31,718 bases of DNA from a virus, in IMG/VR virus record IMGVR_UViG_3300044712_002160, positions 1-31,718 of that record. One strand, written 5' to 3'. The number at the start of each line of letters is the position of its first letter. Position 1 is the first letter of the stretch. Positions 23,386 to 30,274 of the stretch are shown piece by piece. Below the pieces are notes generated by a model that saw nothing but the letters and a program-made list of their open reading frames with translations, was not told the origin of the DNA and did not search any database. The translations under genes and the position numbers were made by a program.

Positions 23386-25404
23386 TCAACCTTGATCTGG
23401 CTTTCCATCGCCGAAATAGGGAACGGCAGCACGGGTGCAGTTCGGATGCTCCAGAACGTGATTGCTGAAATAATCCAGGGTCCATATCTGGCCGTTCGCC
23501 TGTTTGCATTCCTCGTCATCATCGGTGGAGCCGTTGTCCAGGATCTCCACCAGTTCCACGCCTGCCGCTCCATACCTGGCTGCCGTGGCATTGTTTTGCG
23601 CCTCGCCCAATTCCGTGCGGGCAATGACGCTGGCGCGGTCCTTGTAGGTTTCTTCCACAATATCCCGCAGGCCTGGCTGGTTATCATCGCCACGCACCAG
23701 TTGATCCACAGACCAGCCGTTCTCATTGCCGTACTTCAGCACGTTGCGGATTTCTTCCATCGTGGTGTCGGTGATCTTTTTCACCTGGTACGCAGCGCTT
23801 TCCAATGCTGCCGTTACGATGGGATCGGTCAATTCGAAATTTATTTCAACTCCCAATGTATGGTTCCAGGTGTTCCAGGAGAGTTGAATGATTTCGACAT
23901 AATATTTCTTGATCAGCGCTTCCAACTTTTTGCTGTCATCACCCGTGATCAAGTCATCAGGATTGGGCAGGTCCGATTTTTTGCTTTTGCCAGCGCGTTC
24001 CACCACGCGGTCGGAGAGTTGGCTGAAATATGCATCCACGTCGCCTTCCATCCGCCTGGCGGTCTGCATTCTGATCTTTTGCAGGTTGCGACCAACAGAA
24101 CGCATTCCACTGCGCTTGGATTTTTCTTCCACGTAACGCGTGTACACTTTTTGCACATCGTTCGCACTGCGGTCCACAACGCCATCTCCCCTGGCGCTTA
24201 CAAACTCGGTCGCAAGGGAAATCAGATAAACATCATCGCCCGCATCGGGTTTCATTCCCAGTTCTTGTTTGGCCTGGGTGCGTGTCAACAGACCTCGATT
24301 GAACGCATCCACCACGCGCAGCCATTGATCTTTTTTCTGTTCCTGCAACGCTCCCACATTGCGAATGTCGAACCACAAGGTGAAATCATTTGTTTCGTTG
24401 AAATCATCTCGCAGTCCATTCAGTAATTCGCTGGCCAGCGAACGCCACAAGGCCATCAATGTTTGTTCGGTGAATGCCTTGCGCGCGGCAGTGTCGCCGT
24501 AGTCCGAGCGTTTGACGCCCACGTTCAAGCCCGCCACCGAAGGTGGAACTTTGAAATTCGCAGCAATGCGCGTCTCGGGAATGTCTGCCAGCGTCTCTGC
24601 TGCAAGTTTGTTCAGGTCAAAACCCATCTGATCGACCTTCATGCCGCTGGTGATAAATGCAGGTTCGCCACGCGAGTGTTTCGCAACCCACTTCCTGCCC
24701 ATCGCATCTTTTTCTTCCTGCGTAGGTTCATCTCCCTCTTCCAGCGTGATCACCACGGGCGGGACGGCATTGTTCTTCAACAGCGAGAAGATATAGGACG
24801 TGGCTTCCGTATCTCGATCCACCTCTCGGGCAGATAATTCAACAGCACCAATACCCTTCCATGGGTTTTCAGGATCGATCATCCATTTCCAGTGGATCAC
24901 ATCGTTTTTGGAGATTGGAATGATTGTTCCGTCTCCCGCGTCATATTCATAATGCGAAACAAAACCTTCGAGTACGTTATGCCCTGCAATGGGAGTGAAT
25001 TGCAGGTCGGAAAACGGCCATAAAGCGACTACCTTTCCGCTCTGTGAACGTTGTTTCCAGATGTAGCAATTTCCGCCGATCGGGGCGTATGTGATGACAA
25101 ATTGCATAAACTCGGCCATGCCCATATCAGGATTTGGCCGTTTCAACAATGTGTTGATCGGGTGTTTGTAATTCGGGATAGAGCGCCCTTCCTCTTCGTA
25201 GCCAGCGATCAGTGGTGGCTCGGGGAAGGTTAATTGCAGGGTCGTTGAACAAGCGCTAACCACCGCGTTCTTTTTATATCCATCCCGCACCAACATCCGC
25301 GCTGAAATGGCAGTAAAGGCATAGCGCGTGAATTCTGGAAAGAATGAAAACGCTCGTGCAAAAGTGATTGCCGCTTTGCTAAATAACCGCTTGAAAAAAT
25401 TCAT
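23386..25404 (-). CDS. portal protein fused to MuF-type head morphogenesis domain
   Basis: A protein of 672 residues. Residues about 1-400 form an HK97-type portal: SACSTTLQLTFPEPPLIAGY near the start, HPINTLLKRPNPDMGMAEFM, GNCYIWKQR, NDVIHWKWMIDPENPWKGIG, and the helical wing AGLNVGVKRSDYGDTAARKA with FTEQTLMALWRSL. A mostly helical stretch joins it to a C-terminal MuF domain (about 560-665): DRASVIARTELGEAQNNATA, then VEILDNGSTDDDEECKQANG and NHVLEHPNCTRAAVPYF. The portal is the DNA channel of the head; MuF proteins are minor head proteins usually encoded by the next gene. Here one frame covers both with no stop or shift. GAGG is placed before the ATG, 7 nt after the terminase stop. Confidence 0.9.
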   Translation of the reverse strand: MNFFKRLFSKAAITFARAFSFFPEFTRYAFTAISARMLVRDGYKKNAVVSACSTTLQLTFPEPPLIAGYEEEGRSIPNYKHPINTLLKRPNPDMGMAEFMQFVITYAPIGGNCYIWKQRSQSGKVVALWPFSDLQFTPIAGHNVLEGFVSHYEYDAGDGTIIPISKNDVIHWKWMIDPENPWKGIGAVELSAREVDRDTEATSYIFSLLKNNAVPPVVITLEEGDEPTQEEKDAMGRKWVAKHSRGEPAFITSGMKVDQMGFDLNKLAAETLADIPETRIAANFKVPPSVAGLNVGVKRSDYGDTAARKAFTEQTLMALWRSLASELLNGLRDDFNETNDFTLWFDIRNVGALQEQKKDQWLRVVDAFNRGLLTRTQAKQELGMKPDAGDDVYLISLATEFVSARGDGVVDRSANDVQKVYTRYVEEKSKRSGMRSVGRNLQKIRMQTARRMEGDVDAYFSQLSDRVVERAGKSKKSDLPNPDDLITGDDSKKLEALIKKYYVEIIQLSWNTWNHTLGVEINFELTDPIVTAALESAAYQVKKITDTTMEEIRNVLKYGNENGWSVDQLVRGDDNQPGLRDIVEETYKDRASVIARTELGEAQNNATAARYGAAGVELVEILDNGSTDDDEECKQANGQIWTLDYFSNHVLEHPNCTRAAVPYFGDGKPDQG

Positions 25405-25411
25405 CTTTGCC

Positions 25412-26977
25412 TCAGCCTATACTGCTCTTGCGGTGCGATTTGTTCATTTGCAATAACTTGCTGTACGCGCTCGATGCCGCGTCGACCTGGTCGTCATTGC
25501 GGCCGCGCGGGAAGGCAATACATTCGTCAATAAATGCTTCGTTCCAGGCTGCCTGAAACAGATGGATTAGCCCGCCCTGGAAACCGCTCTCCAATGGCTC
25601 GGAACGCGTTTCTTTATCTCCAGACACAGGCTCGAAGAAAACGGGAAATCCCATCAGATTACGATTGGTAGCTTCTGCCGAATCCTTGCCAGCCGAGCCA
25701 GGATCCTGTTGGTGCCAGATAAATACCTTTCCGTATTTCTCTTGATCGGCCTTGGCTGTTTCGTGCATTTTCTGGTCTCGCTCGTAGGATGACCATTTGC
25801 CGCGCACAATGTCGATGATGTAGAAATAACCATCCGAACAGTACGCCATCAGCACGCCCGCAGTGAAATCGCCTTTCGTAGAATTGGCCTTGTCCCAATA
25901 GCGGAGAATGAATTTGATCGTCACGCCCTCAGGCAATTTGGCGACTGTGCGAATCCATTCCCGTTTGTAATGCTGACCATCCTTCGCGAATGGCGATTGC
26001 TCGTACAACGCCTCAAAATCATAGACGCCAATATCCGCCCGCGCGGATGCCATCCATGCCTCGTCGTACCACTGCGGACACAACGCTGCGCCGCCCGACC
26101 GTCCCAGCGGATCGGCCAACGGCAAAAAGATGCCATCCCGCATCAACCTCCGCTGCTCTTCCACGCTGGCGGGATATTTATCCAACGCCAGCGCAGGCAT
26201 GCACACGATCTCGTACTGGCTTGCCAATGGATCGCTCACCATGCGTTGCATCAATCGTCCTGCCAGATCGTCTTGGTGCCAGCGCGTATGGAAGATCACC
26301 ACAGCTGCGTTAGGGCGTAAACGAGTGCGCGCCGCTGATTTGAACCAATCGTCCACCAAGTCCCGCCGCCCCTCGGACTCGGCCTCTTCGCGGTTCTTGA
26401 ACGGATCATCAATGATGAACAAATGGGCGGGTAGACCAGTAATACCGCCGCCCACGCCAGCTGCTTTCACGCCGCCCCGATACGGCTTCGCCAAATCCCA
26501 CGCCTCGGTCGAGCGTGAATCGGACGATAGTTCAACGGGCCAGATCTTGTTGCTCTTGCTTCCAAAGACAGCCTGGTATTCCTCGGTCGTGATCTGGTCT
26601 CGAATGTGACGACTGTGGGTGGTTGCCAGGCTCTCGCCGTAGGAAGTCAAAATGATGCGACTGTCAGGCAACAGGCCCAATAGCCAGGCAGGGAAATGCC
26701 TGGACGCAATCTGGCTCTTGCCGTGCTGAGGCGGCATGAAGATCATCAGACGCCCAATGCCCTGCTTGCCGCCACTGGCAATATACAAAGCCACCTGTTG
26801 CAACTTCGCCGCCAGCAATCGGATATGGGGGGGAGTCTCATAGCGTGGATCCACATACTGGCAGAAAGACAGGAAATTCCTGCGTGCTTTCACGCGCAGG
26901 TCTTTCTCGGTCTTGGCCTCCGATGGAGTCAAAAGAAGATCAGCTGCTGGAAACATCTTCCTCTTCCTCAAGCGCAT
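25412..26977 (-). CDS. terL: terminase large subunit
   Basis: The DNA packaging motor and headful nuclease, 521 residues. The ATPase has a Walker A-like MPPQHGKS at 81-88, TSYGESLA as motif region, and Walker B LFIIDDPFK at 186-194 followed by an acidic pair in REEAESEGRR. The C-terminal RNase H-type nuclease has D362 in RYWDKANSTKGDF, DIVRGKWSSYE, and a final NDDQVDAASSAY. All expected motifs are intact. An internal ATG at 26956 preceded by GAGGAAGAGGAAG is an alternative start (514 residues). The gene overlaps the small terminase gene and ends 7 nt before the portal. Confidence 0.95.
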   Translation of the reverse strand: MRLRKRKMFPAADLLLTPSEAKTEKDLRVKARRNFLSFCQYVDPRYETPPHIRLLAAKLQQVALYIASGGKQGIGRLMIFMPPQHGKSQIASRHFPAWLLGLLPDSRIILTSYGESLATTHSRHIRDQITTEEYQAVFGSKSNKIWPVELSSDSRSTEAWDLAKPYRGGVKAAGVGGGITGLPAHLFIIDDPFKNREEAESEGRRDLVDDWFKSAARTRLRPNAAVVIFHTRWHQDDLAGRLMQRMVSDPLASQYEIVCMPALALDKYPASVEEQRRLMRDGIFLPLADPLGRSGGAALCPQWYDEAWMASARADIGVYDFEALYEQSPFAKDGQHYKREWIRTVAKLPEGVTIKFILRYWDKANSTKGDFTAGVLMAYCSDGYFYIIDIVRGKWSSYERDQKMHETAKADQEKYGKVFIWHQQDPGSAGKDSAEATNRNLMGFPVFFEPVSGDKETRSEPLESGFQGGLIHLFQAAWNEAFIDECIAFPRGRNDDQVDAASSAYSKLLQMNKSHRKSSIG

Positions 26978-27605
26978 CGCCCTGGTTGATCTCGTTTACC
27001 CCAGCGGCCAACTCATCCAGAGTTTCCTCATCGATCTCACGCGGCCCGCTCGATCCCTTGCGCTTGAACAAAGCCACCAGCTGTGACGTGGGCACATCAT
27101 CGCCAGTCATGCGCAGGAACAATTCCAGGTGTTTGGCAAATTTATAGTCAGAGCCAGACTTCTTCACGCCCTCGATCAATTGATGGAATGCGTCTGCACG
27201 GTGATCCCACAGTTCTGACGATTGCAAAACCGCCACCATTGAATCAATGGCAGGGTTCTTTTTGCGCCAGGTGCTGATCGCCCGATCGCTGGTCAAATTC
27301 AAAACCCGCTTTGCCAGTTCTTCCTGCGATTTCGGATTTCTGTTTTCTTTGGGAGTGGATGCCCACGCAATATAAGCGGCTTGTCGCCACGGCCATCCAC
27401 CGTTGAGCAACTGTTCGAAGCGCTCGAACCATTCAGGCTGGGTGGGCAATCCCTTTAAAGCATACAAAGCCGAACGTCCCGCTTCGGATTTCAGGCGGGC
27501 TTCCTCGACAGACATTTCATCCAGTTCCACTTCGGGCAACTCCAGCCCAAGCGCCAACTGGCGAAACTCATCAGGCAATTCAAACTTCGGCTTTGCGACA
27601 GGCAT
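26940..27605 (-). CDS. terS: probable terminase small subunit
   Basis: A protein of 221 residues. The centre (about 85-125) has KSQEELAKRVLNLTSDRAISTWRKKNP, a helix-turn-helix of the kind found in phage small terminases that bind pac or cos DNA. Helical regions flank it and the C-terminus is strongly acidic (EEEEDVSSS). It lies immediately before the large terminase and overlaps it, and its ATG overlaps the endolysin stop (TAATG). The assignment rests mostly on position plus the helix-turn-helix. Confidence 0.75.
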   Translation of the reverse strand: MPVAKPKFELPDEFRQLALGLELPEVELDEMSVEEARLKSEAGRSALYALKGLPTQPEWFERFEQLLNGGWPWRQAAYIAWASTPKENRNPKSQEELAKRVLNLTSDRAISTWRKKNPAIDSMVAVLQSSELWDHRADAFHQLIEGVKKSGSDYKFAKHLELFLRMTGDDVPTSQLVALFKRKGSSGPREIDEETLDELAAGVNEINQGDALEEEEDVSSS

Positions 27606-28420
27606 TATGACAACTCGCTCTTTCTCTGTTCCAGGAACTTGATCATCCGCTGCACTTCATCCAGTCGGACAGATCGTTCTACATCCAGCGGCATAGCGGG
27701 GGGCGAATTGGGGGTCGTTGAACTCACACTCACGCTGATAAACAAACTGCCATCGTATTTCACCGCCGCGAACTCTGGCCGCAGGGACCACAACCGCGCC
27801 CATTGATCGTTTCCCACGTCCACCAGCTCCACGATCTTCAGTACATCGTTTTTCGCCACGCCGCCCAACGCGGGAGCCGTGGCACTGGCCGCACTGCGGA
27901 TGTACAAGCTGCTGGCAATCACACTGCCAGTCAGTCCAGGTTTTCCAAACGCGCGTTCGGTCAGGTACGGAAGCGGGTCAACCGTCCAGCCCTTCCAGGT
28001 TTTGACGAAATCGATCATGGACGGCTGGTTCGGTAGGATCACCTCAAAATGGAGATGGCTGCCGCTCGAAGCACCGTCGATAGGATCGTCATCCCCAGGC
28101 TGCCCTCCCATCTCGCCGATCTGCTGTCCGCACACCACTGCATCCCCGATCATCACGTTGATCTTGTGCAGGTGGGCATAGAGCGTGTCATACATCCCGT
28201 CCTCGTGCTGGATGATTACGAAGCGACCATAACCATGCTGGTTGTACAAACTGACATCTGCCACGACCCCATCTGCCGCGGCGTAGATTGGAGCGCCAAC
28301 CCTGCCAGCAATATCCAATCCCATGTGACGATACGTGGGTGCGGGATACATGGACGCGTTGATGTTTCCCCAGCGCTGAGCGATTTGTAAATTGGGAGAT
28401 GTAGGAAATGAATAGTTCAT
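27605..28420 (-). CDS. M23-family peptidoglycan endopeptidase with SH3-like domain (endolysin)
   Basis: A protein of 271 residues. The LytM/M23 zinc metallopeptidase core spans about 28-140: first motif HMGLD (H32, D36), GYGRFVIIQHEDGMYDTLYA, HLH at 83-85, and the catalytic HLHFE (H122, H124). The zinc ligands H32, D36, H124 are all present. An SH3-like cell-wall binding segment follows (about 165-225, VIASSLYIRSAASATAPALG). There is no signal peptide, so release should depend on the adjacent small membrane proteins. It cuts peptide cross-links in peptidoglycan. Its start overlaps the stop of the membrane/coiled-coil gene (ATGA), as in a lysis cassette. A virion-associated role is less likely given its neighbours. 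Confidence 0.88.
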   Translation of the reverse strand: MNYSFPTSPNLQIAQRWGNINASMYPAPTYRHMGLDIAGRVGAPIYAAADGVVADVSLYNQHGYGRFVIIQHEDGMYDTLYAHLHKINVMIGDAVVCGQQIGEMGGQPGDDDPIDGASSGSHLHFEVILPNQPSMIDFVKTWKGWTVDPLPYLTERAFGKPGLTGSVIASSLYIRSAASATAPALGGVAKNDVLKIVELVDVGNDQWARLWSLRPEFAAVKYDGSLFISVSVSSTTPNSPPAMPLDVERSVRLDEVQRMIKFLEQRKSELS

Positions 28421-28761
28421 GCTTTGCCCTTTGAGCGTTCTTGACTGCGCGCCTCGTGTGCGGAAAGGGTTCCATGCAATGAAGCAACTTCTTTTGCGAT
28501 GCTCTCAATCTTGTCTGCCAGGCGGCCAATCGTCACACCGTTGGCCTCACGTTGCTCTCGCAGGAAATCCGCATTCTGTTTTCGCTCTTCCGATAGGAAC
28601 TCGCGGATGGATTGCGATTCTGACGTTCGTGATTCTCGTTCTGCCTTGAGCCACTTATCCAGGTAATACAGAAATACGATCACCACAACGACAACAATCC
28701 CAGCTAGGGGGATTTGCGATAAAACGCTGTATGCACCTTCTGTCAATGGCATAAGAATCAC
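28417..28761 (-). CDS. small membrane protein with coiled-coil tail, holin-like (BhlA/UviB-type)
   Basis: A 114-residue protein with one membrane segment (about 17-34, IPLAGIVVVVVIVFLYYL). A basic and charged coiled coil follows (about 38-105, KAERESRTSESQSIREFLSE). This is the layout of BhlA/UviB-type holin-like proteins. Two starts lie three codons apart: GTG at 28761 and ATG at 28752 (MILMPL). The GTG is given as the longest form; the ATG may be the main start. The best ribosome site, AGGAGG at 28785-28790, lies within a perfect hairpin upstream. The gene overlaps the endolysin gene by 4 nt. Confidence 0.75.
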   Translation of the reverse strand: MILMPLTEGAYSVLSQIPLAGIVVVVVIVFLYYLDKWLKAERESRTSESQSIREFLSEERKQNADFLREQREANGVTIGRLADKIESIAKEVASLHGTLSAHEARSQERSKGKA

Positions 28762-28764
28762 CGT

Positions 28765-28787
28765 AGGGGCGGGGTCTCCCCGCCCCT
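28765..28787. repeat. perfect 10-bp-stem GC hairpin upstream of the holin-like gene
   Basis: AGGGGCGGGG and CCCCGCCCCT form a perfect stem with a TCT loop. On the minus strand the AGGAGG at 28790-28785 runs into the 5' arm, and the start codons follow the 3' arm by 4 and 13 nt. No T run follows, so it is not a standard terminator. It may control ribosome access to the holin-like gene. It also resembles, from memory, a GGGGCGGGG palindrome found between genes of some environmental bacteria. Confidence 0.75.
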
Positions 28788-28798
28788 CCTGGTAAAAG

Positions 28799-29209
28799 TT
28801 ATTTCATGACGATCTTGGCGGGCTGGAAACCCTTGATGGTGGCGTGGATGCCGAACGCGCCCAAAACGGACACGAGCAACATCAACCCAATCGCCACCGA
28901 TGGCGCAGCCGCGGCAGGCACCGCCGAGAGAAGAGCATGAAGAAAATAAATGGTGGTAGTCACGATGGATGCACTGATGGCAGCGCCCCATCCGCTCAGA
29001 TCAGCCCCGACGAGTTTGGAGACAGACTTGAGGCCTTGCGTCACCACGTAGCCGATGCCCATCGCGAGTAGCGCCTGCAACTCAGCGGGCAGAGTCAAAT
29101 CGGTGGCAGGCGGGTCGCTGGGTCCCACACCCTGCGCGAACGCAGGCGCAACTGCAACCGCCAGCACGACCACAATAGCGAACAGAACGAACAGACGAAA
29201 ACCTTTCAT
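28799..29209 (-). CDS. membrane protein with signal peptide-like N-terminus, putative second holin or lysis protein
   Basis: A protein of 136 residues. The ATG at 29209 is chosen because AGGAG lies 6 nt upstream; a longer frame to 29257 would start within the terminator region. The N-terminus (MKGFRLFVLFAIVVVLAVAV, then APAFAQG) looks like a signal peptide with an AFA-Q cleavage site. Three further hydrophobic stretches lie at about 45-60, 73-92 and 96-122 (AISASIVTTTIYFLHALLSA; VAIGLMLLVSVLGAFGIHAT). It is the first gene of the lysis-structural operon, directly after the leader terminator. A holin or pinholin-like role is inferred from position and topology only. Confidence 0.65.
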   Translation of the reverse strand: MKGFRLFVLFAIVVVLAVAVAPAFAQGVGPSDPPATDLTLPAELQALLAMGIGYVVTQGLKSVSKLVGADLSGWGAAISASIVTTTIYFLHALLSAVPAAAAPSVAIGLMLLVSVLGAFGIHATIKGFQPAKIVMK

Positions 29210-29255
29210 TGCAAACTCCTTTTTGGAATATTCCCCGCTCCGCTCGGAGATTAAC

Positions 29256-29294
29256 AAAAAAAAGCGCCCGCCGTGATATTGTCACGACGAGCGC
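29256..29294 (-). terminator. strong intrinsic terminator in the late-operon leader
   Basis: On the minus strand GCGCTCGTCGTGA pairs with TCACGGCGGGCGC (13 bp, two G-U pairs, 5-nt loop), directly followed by an eight-T run at 29263-29256. It lies between the candidate promoter at 29386-29358 and the first lysis gene, whose ATG is 47 nt beyond the T run. A smaller 6-bp hairpin (29309-29323) lies just upstream on the same transcript. Confidence 0.9.
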
Positions 29295-29357
29295 TCTACT
29301 CGTTGAATTTTGGCCCCGCCAAATGCTAGGCCTGCGGAGTTATTTAGTTGTGCCTCA

Positions 29358-29386
29358 ATCTTAAAACCAATTCATCCCCGCGTCAA
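29358..29386 (-). promoter_or_regulatory. candidate promoter of the lysis-structural operon
   Basis: On the minus strand TTGACG (29386-29381) is followed after exactly 17 nt by TAAGAT (29363-29358): five and four matches to the sigma-70 boxes. A transcript would start near 29350 and meet the intrinsic terminator about 55-95 nt later, before the first lysis gene. It is the only good promoter-like sequence I noticed in the 252-nt gap at 29210-29461. Confidence 0.5.
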
Positions 29387-29410
29387 GAGTCGCACGCGTG
29401 TTCTATTAAG

Positions 29411-29453
29411 CGACAAACGCCCTGGATGAGGGGGGCATCCTGAGCGCTTGTCG
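29411..29453. repeat. long imperfect hairpin (18-bp arms) after the small gene cluster
   Basis: On the minus strand CGACAAGCGCTCAGGATG pairs with CATCCAGGGCGTTTGTCG with one mismatch and two G-U pairs around a C-rich 7-nt loop. It starts 9 nt after the stop of the 72-residue gene. There is no T run, so it may be a rho-type stop, an mRNA end structure, or a repeat of REP type. Confidence 0.7.
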
Positions 29454-29461
29454 AGCCGAAA

Positions 29462-29680
29462 TTATAAAAGAACTTTTGCGCCTGTCAATACTTCTGCAAC
29501 CTGTGCTGCTTCCTCCAATGTCCAATTCAACTGCCGTAACCATTCCACCTGCCGCCATCCGATGCTTCTCAACTCGCTGGCGTCCTCTCCCAGCCTGCTG
29601 ATCTTGGAAAAACAATGCTGGAGCTTGTTCAGCTCCAGCGTGTAAACTTCCTTCGGGTCGGTTGTGTATTTGACTGCCAT
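29462..29680 (-). CDS. hypothetical phage protein
   Basis: A 72-residue helical protein, unrecognised. It has LELNKLQHCFSKISRLGEDA and WRQVEWLRQLNWTLEEAAQV; the last segment (about 50-68) could be a helix-turn-helix-like pair but lacks a clear turn signature. AGGA lies before the ATG, 2 nt after the upstream gene stop. It is the last gene before the leader hairpin, so it ends the methyltransferase cluster transcript. A regulator of late transcription is possible because of its location, but nothing in the sequence proves it. Confidence 0.6.
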   Translation of the reverse strand: MAVKYTTDPKEVYTLELNKLQHCFSKISRLGEDASELRSIGWRQVEWLRQLNWTLEEAAQVAEVLTGAKVLL

Positions 29681-29682
29681 GT

Positions 29683-29955
29683 TTATCCTGCCTCAACGTA
29701 TTCCCCAGTTTCGTGCAGGCGATCCCTAAGGTCTCTCAGTGTGCTGGCGATGTCGCCCAGGTCGCCAACGTGTCCCCAATGGTGCCCGCCCTGCCCGCTC
29801 GCCCGCCGATCATGCTTCTCCAATCCTGCCTCGATCTGCTTCAGCAACTTCCTGATCTCGGCCTGCTTTTCCTCGTATTTCTTCAGGCTGGATTCTCGGC
29901 TGGCCATGTTGCGCTTCTTGGCGTTCGCTTTTCGGATTTCAAGGATTGTTGTCAT
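29683..29955 (-). CDS. hypothetical basic coiled-coil phage protein
   Basis: This is a 90-residue protein, not recognised. Residues 6-50 are a basic then mixed-charge helix (IRKANAKKRNMASRESSLKK, EKQAEIRKLLKQIEAGLEKH), a Gly/His segment follows (GQGGHHWGHVGD), and a second helix ends the protein (LRDLRDRLHETGEYV). The basic N-terminus could bind nucleic acid. It starts just after the 87-residue gene stop (TAGccATG) and is followed 2 nt later by the 72-residue gene. Confidence 0.6.
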   Translation of the reverse strand: MTTILEIRKANAKKRNMASRESSLKKYEEKQAEIRKLLKQIEAGLEKHDRRASGQGGHHWGHVGDLGDIASTLRDLRDRLHETGEYVEAG

Positions 29956-29957
29956 GG

Positions 29958-30221
29958 CTATGCTTCCTCTTCAATCGTTTCTTCGTCTTCTTCCATCTCT
30001 TCCTGCAACCGCTCGATCCAGGTATCGCAGTTCAGATCTCGGCTCAGAAAGCCATGTTCATCCGATGCCATGATCTTCAAATGATCCACCAGGTAGGCTT
30101 CTGCGTTGTAGTCATCTGTTAGCCTGACCGCCTCGTCCAAAAGCGAGATTGCTTCTCTCAGAAGATCTTTCGCTTCTTCGATGTTCTCAATGGCCTGTTC
30201 GTACTCTTCTCTGGTTTTCAT
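29958..30221 (-). CDS. hypothetical acidic phage protein
   Basis: An 87-residue, strongly acidic helical protein, not recognised. The N-terminal half is a helical hairpin (YEQAIENIEEAKDLLREAIS, LLDEAVRLTDDYNAEAYLVD); the middle has DEHGFLSRDLNCDTWIERL with one Cys; the tail is nearly all Glu and Asp. AAGGAG precedes the ATG. A 53-nt gap separates it from the ParB-methyltransferase gene. Acidic small phage proteins sometimes mimic DNA, but that is not shown here. Confidence 0.6.
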   Translation of the reverse strand: MKTREEYEQAIENIEEAKDLLREAISLLDEAVRLTDDYNAEAYLVDHLKIMASDEHGFLSRDLNCDTWIERLQEEMEEDEETIEEEA

Positions 30222-30274
30222 GATTCACTCCTTTGTGTGTGATGTTGTCAGTAGGCCGTAGGAGTGATAGGAAG

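Noticed and set aside
23365-24426. Open frame of 353 codons on the plus strand inside the portal gene
   Set aside because: It is antisense to the portal-MuF gene, with no ribosome site or recognisable domain; it is explained by codon bias of the true gene.
29282-29461. tRNA or other structured RNA gene in the late leader
   Set aside because: No cloverleaf or CCA-type end could be formed; the hairpins are explained by a terminator and simple stem-loops.
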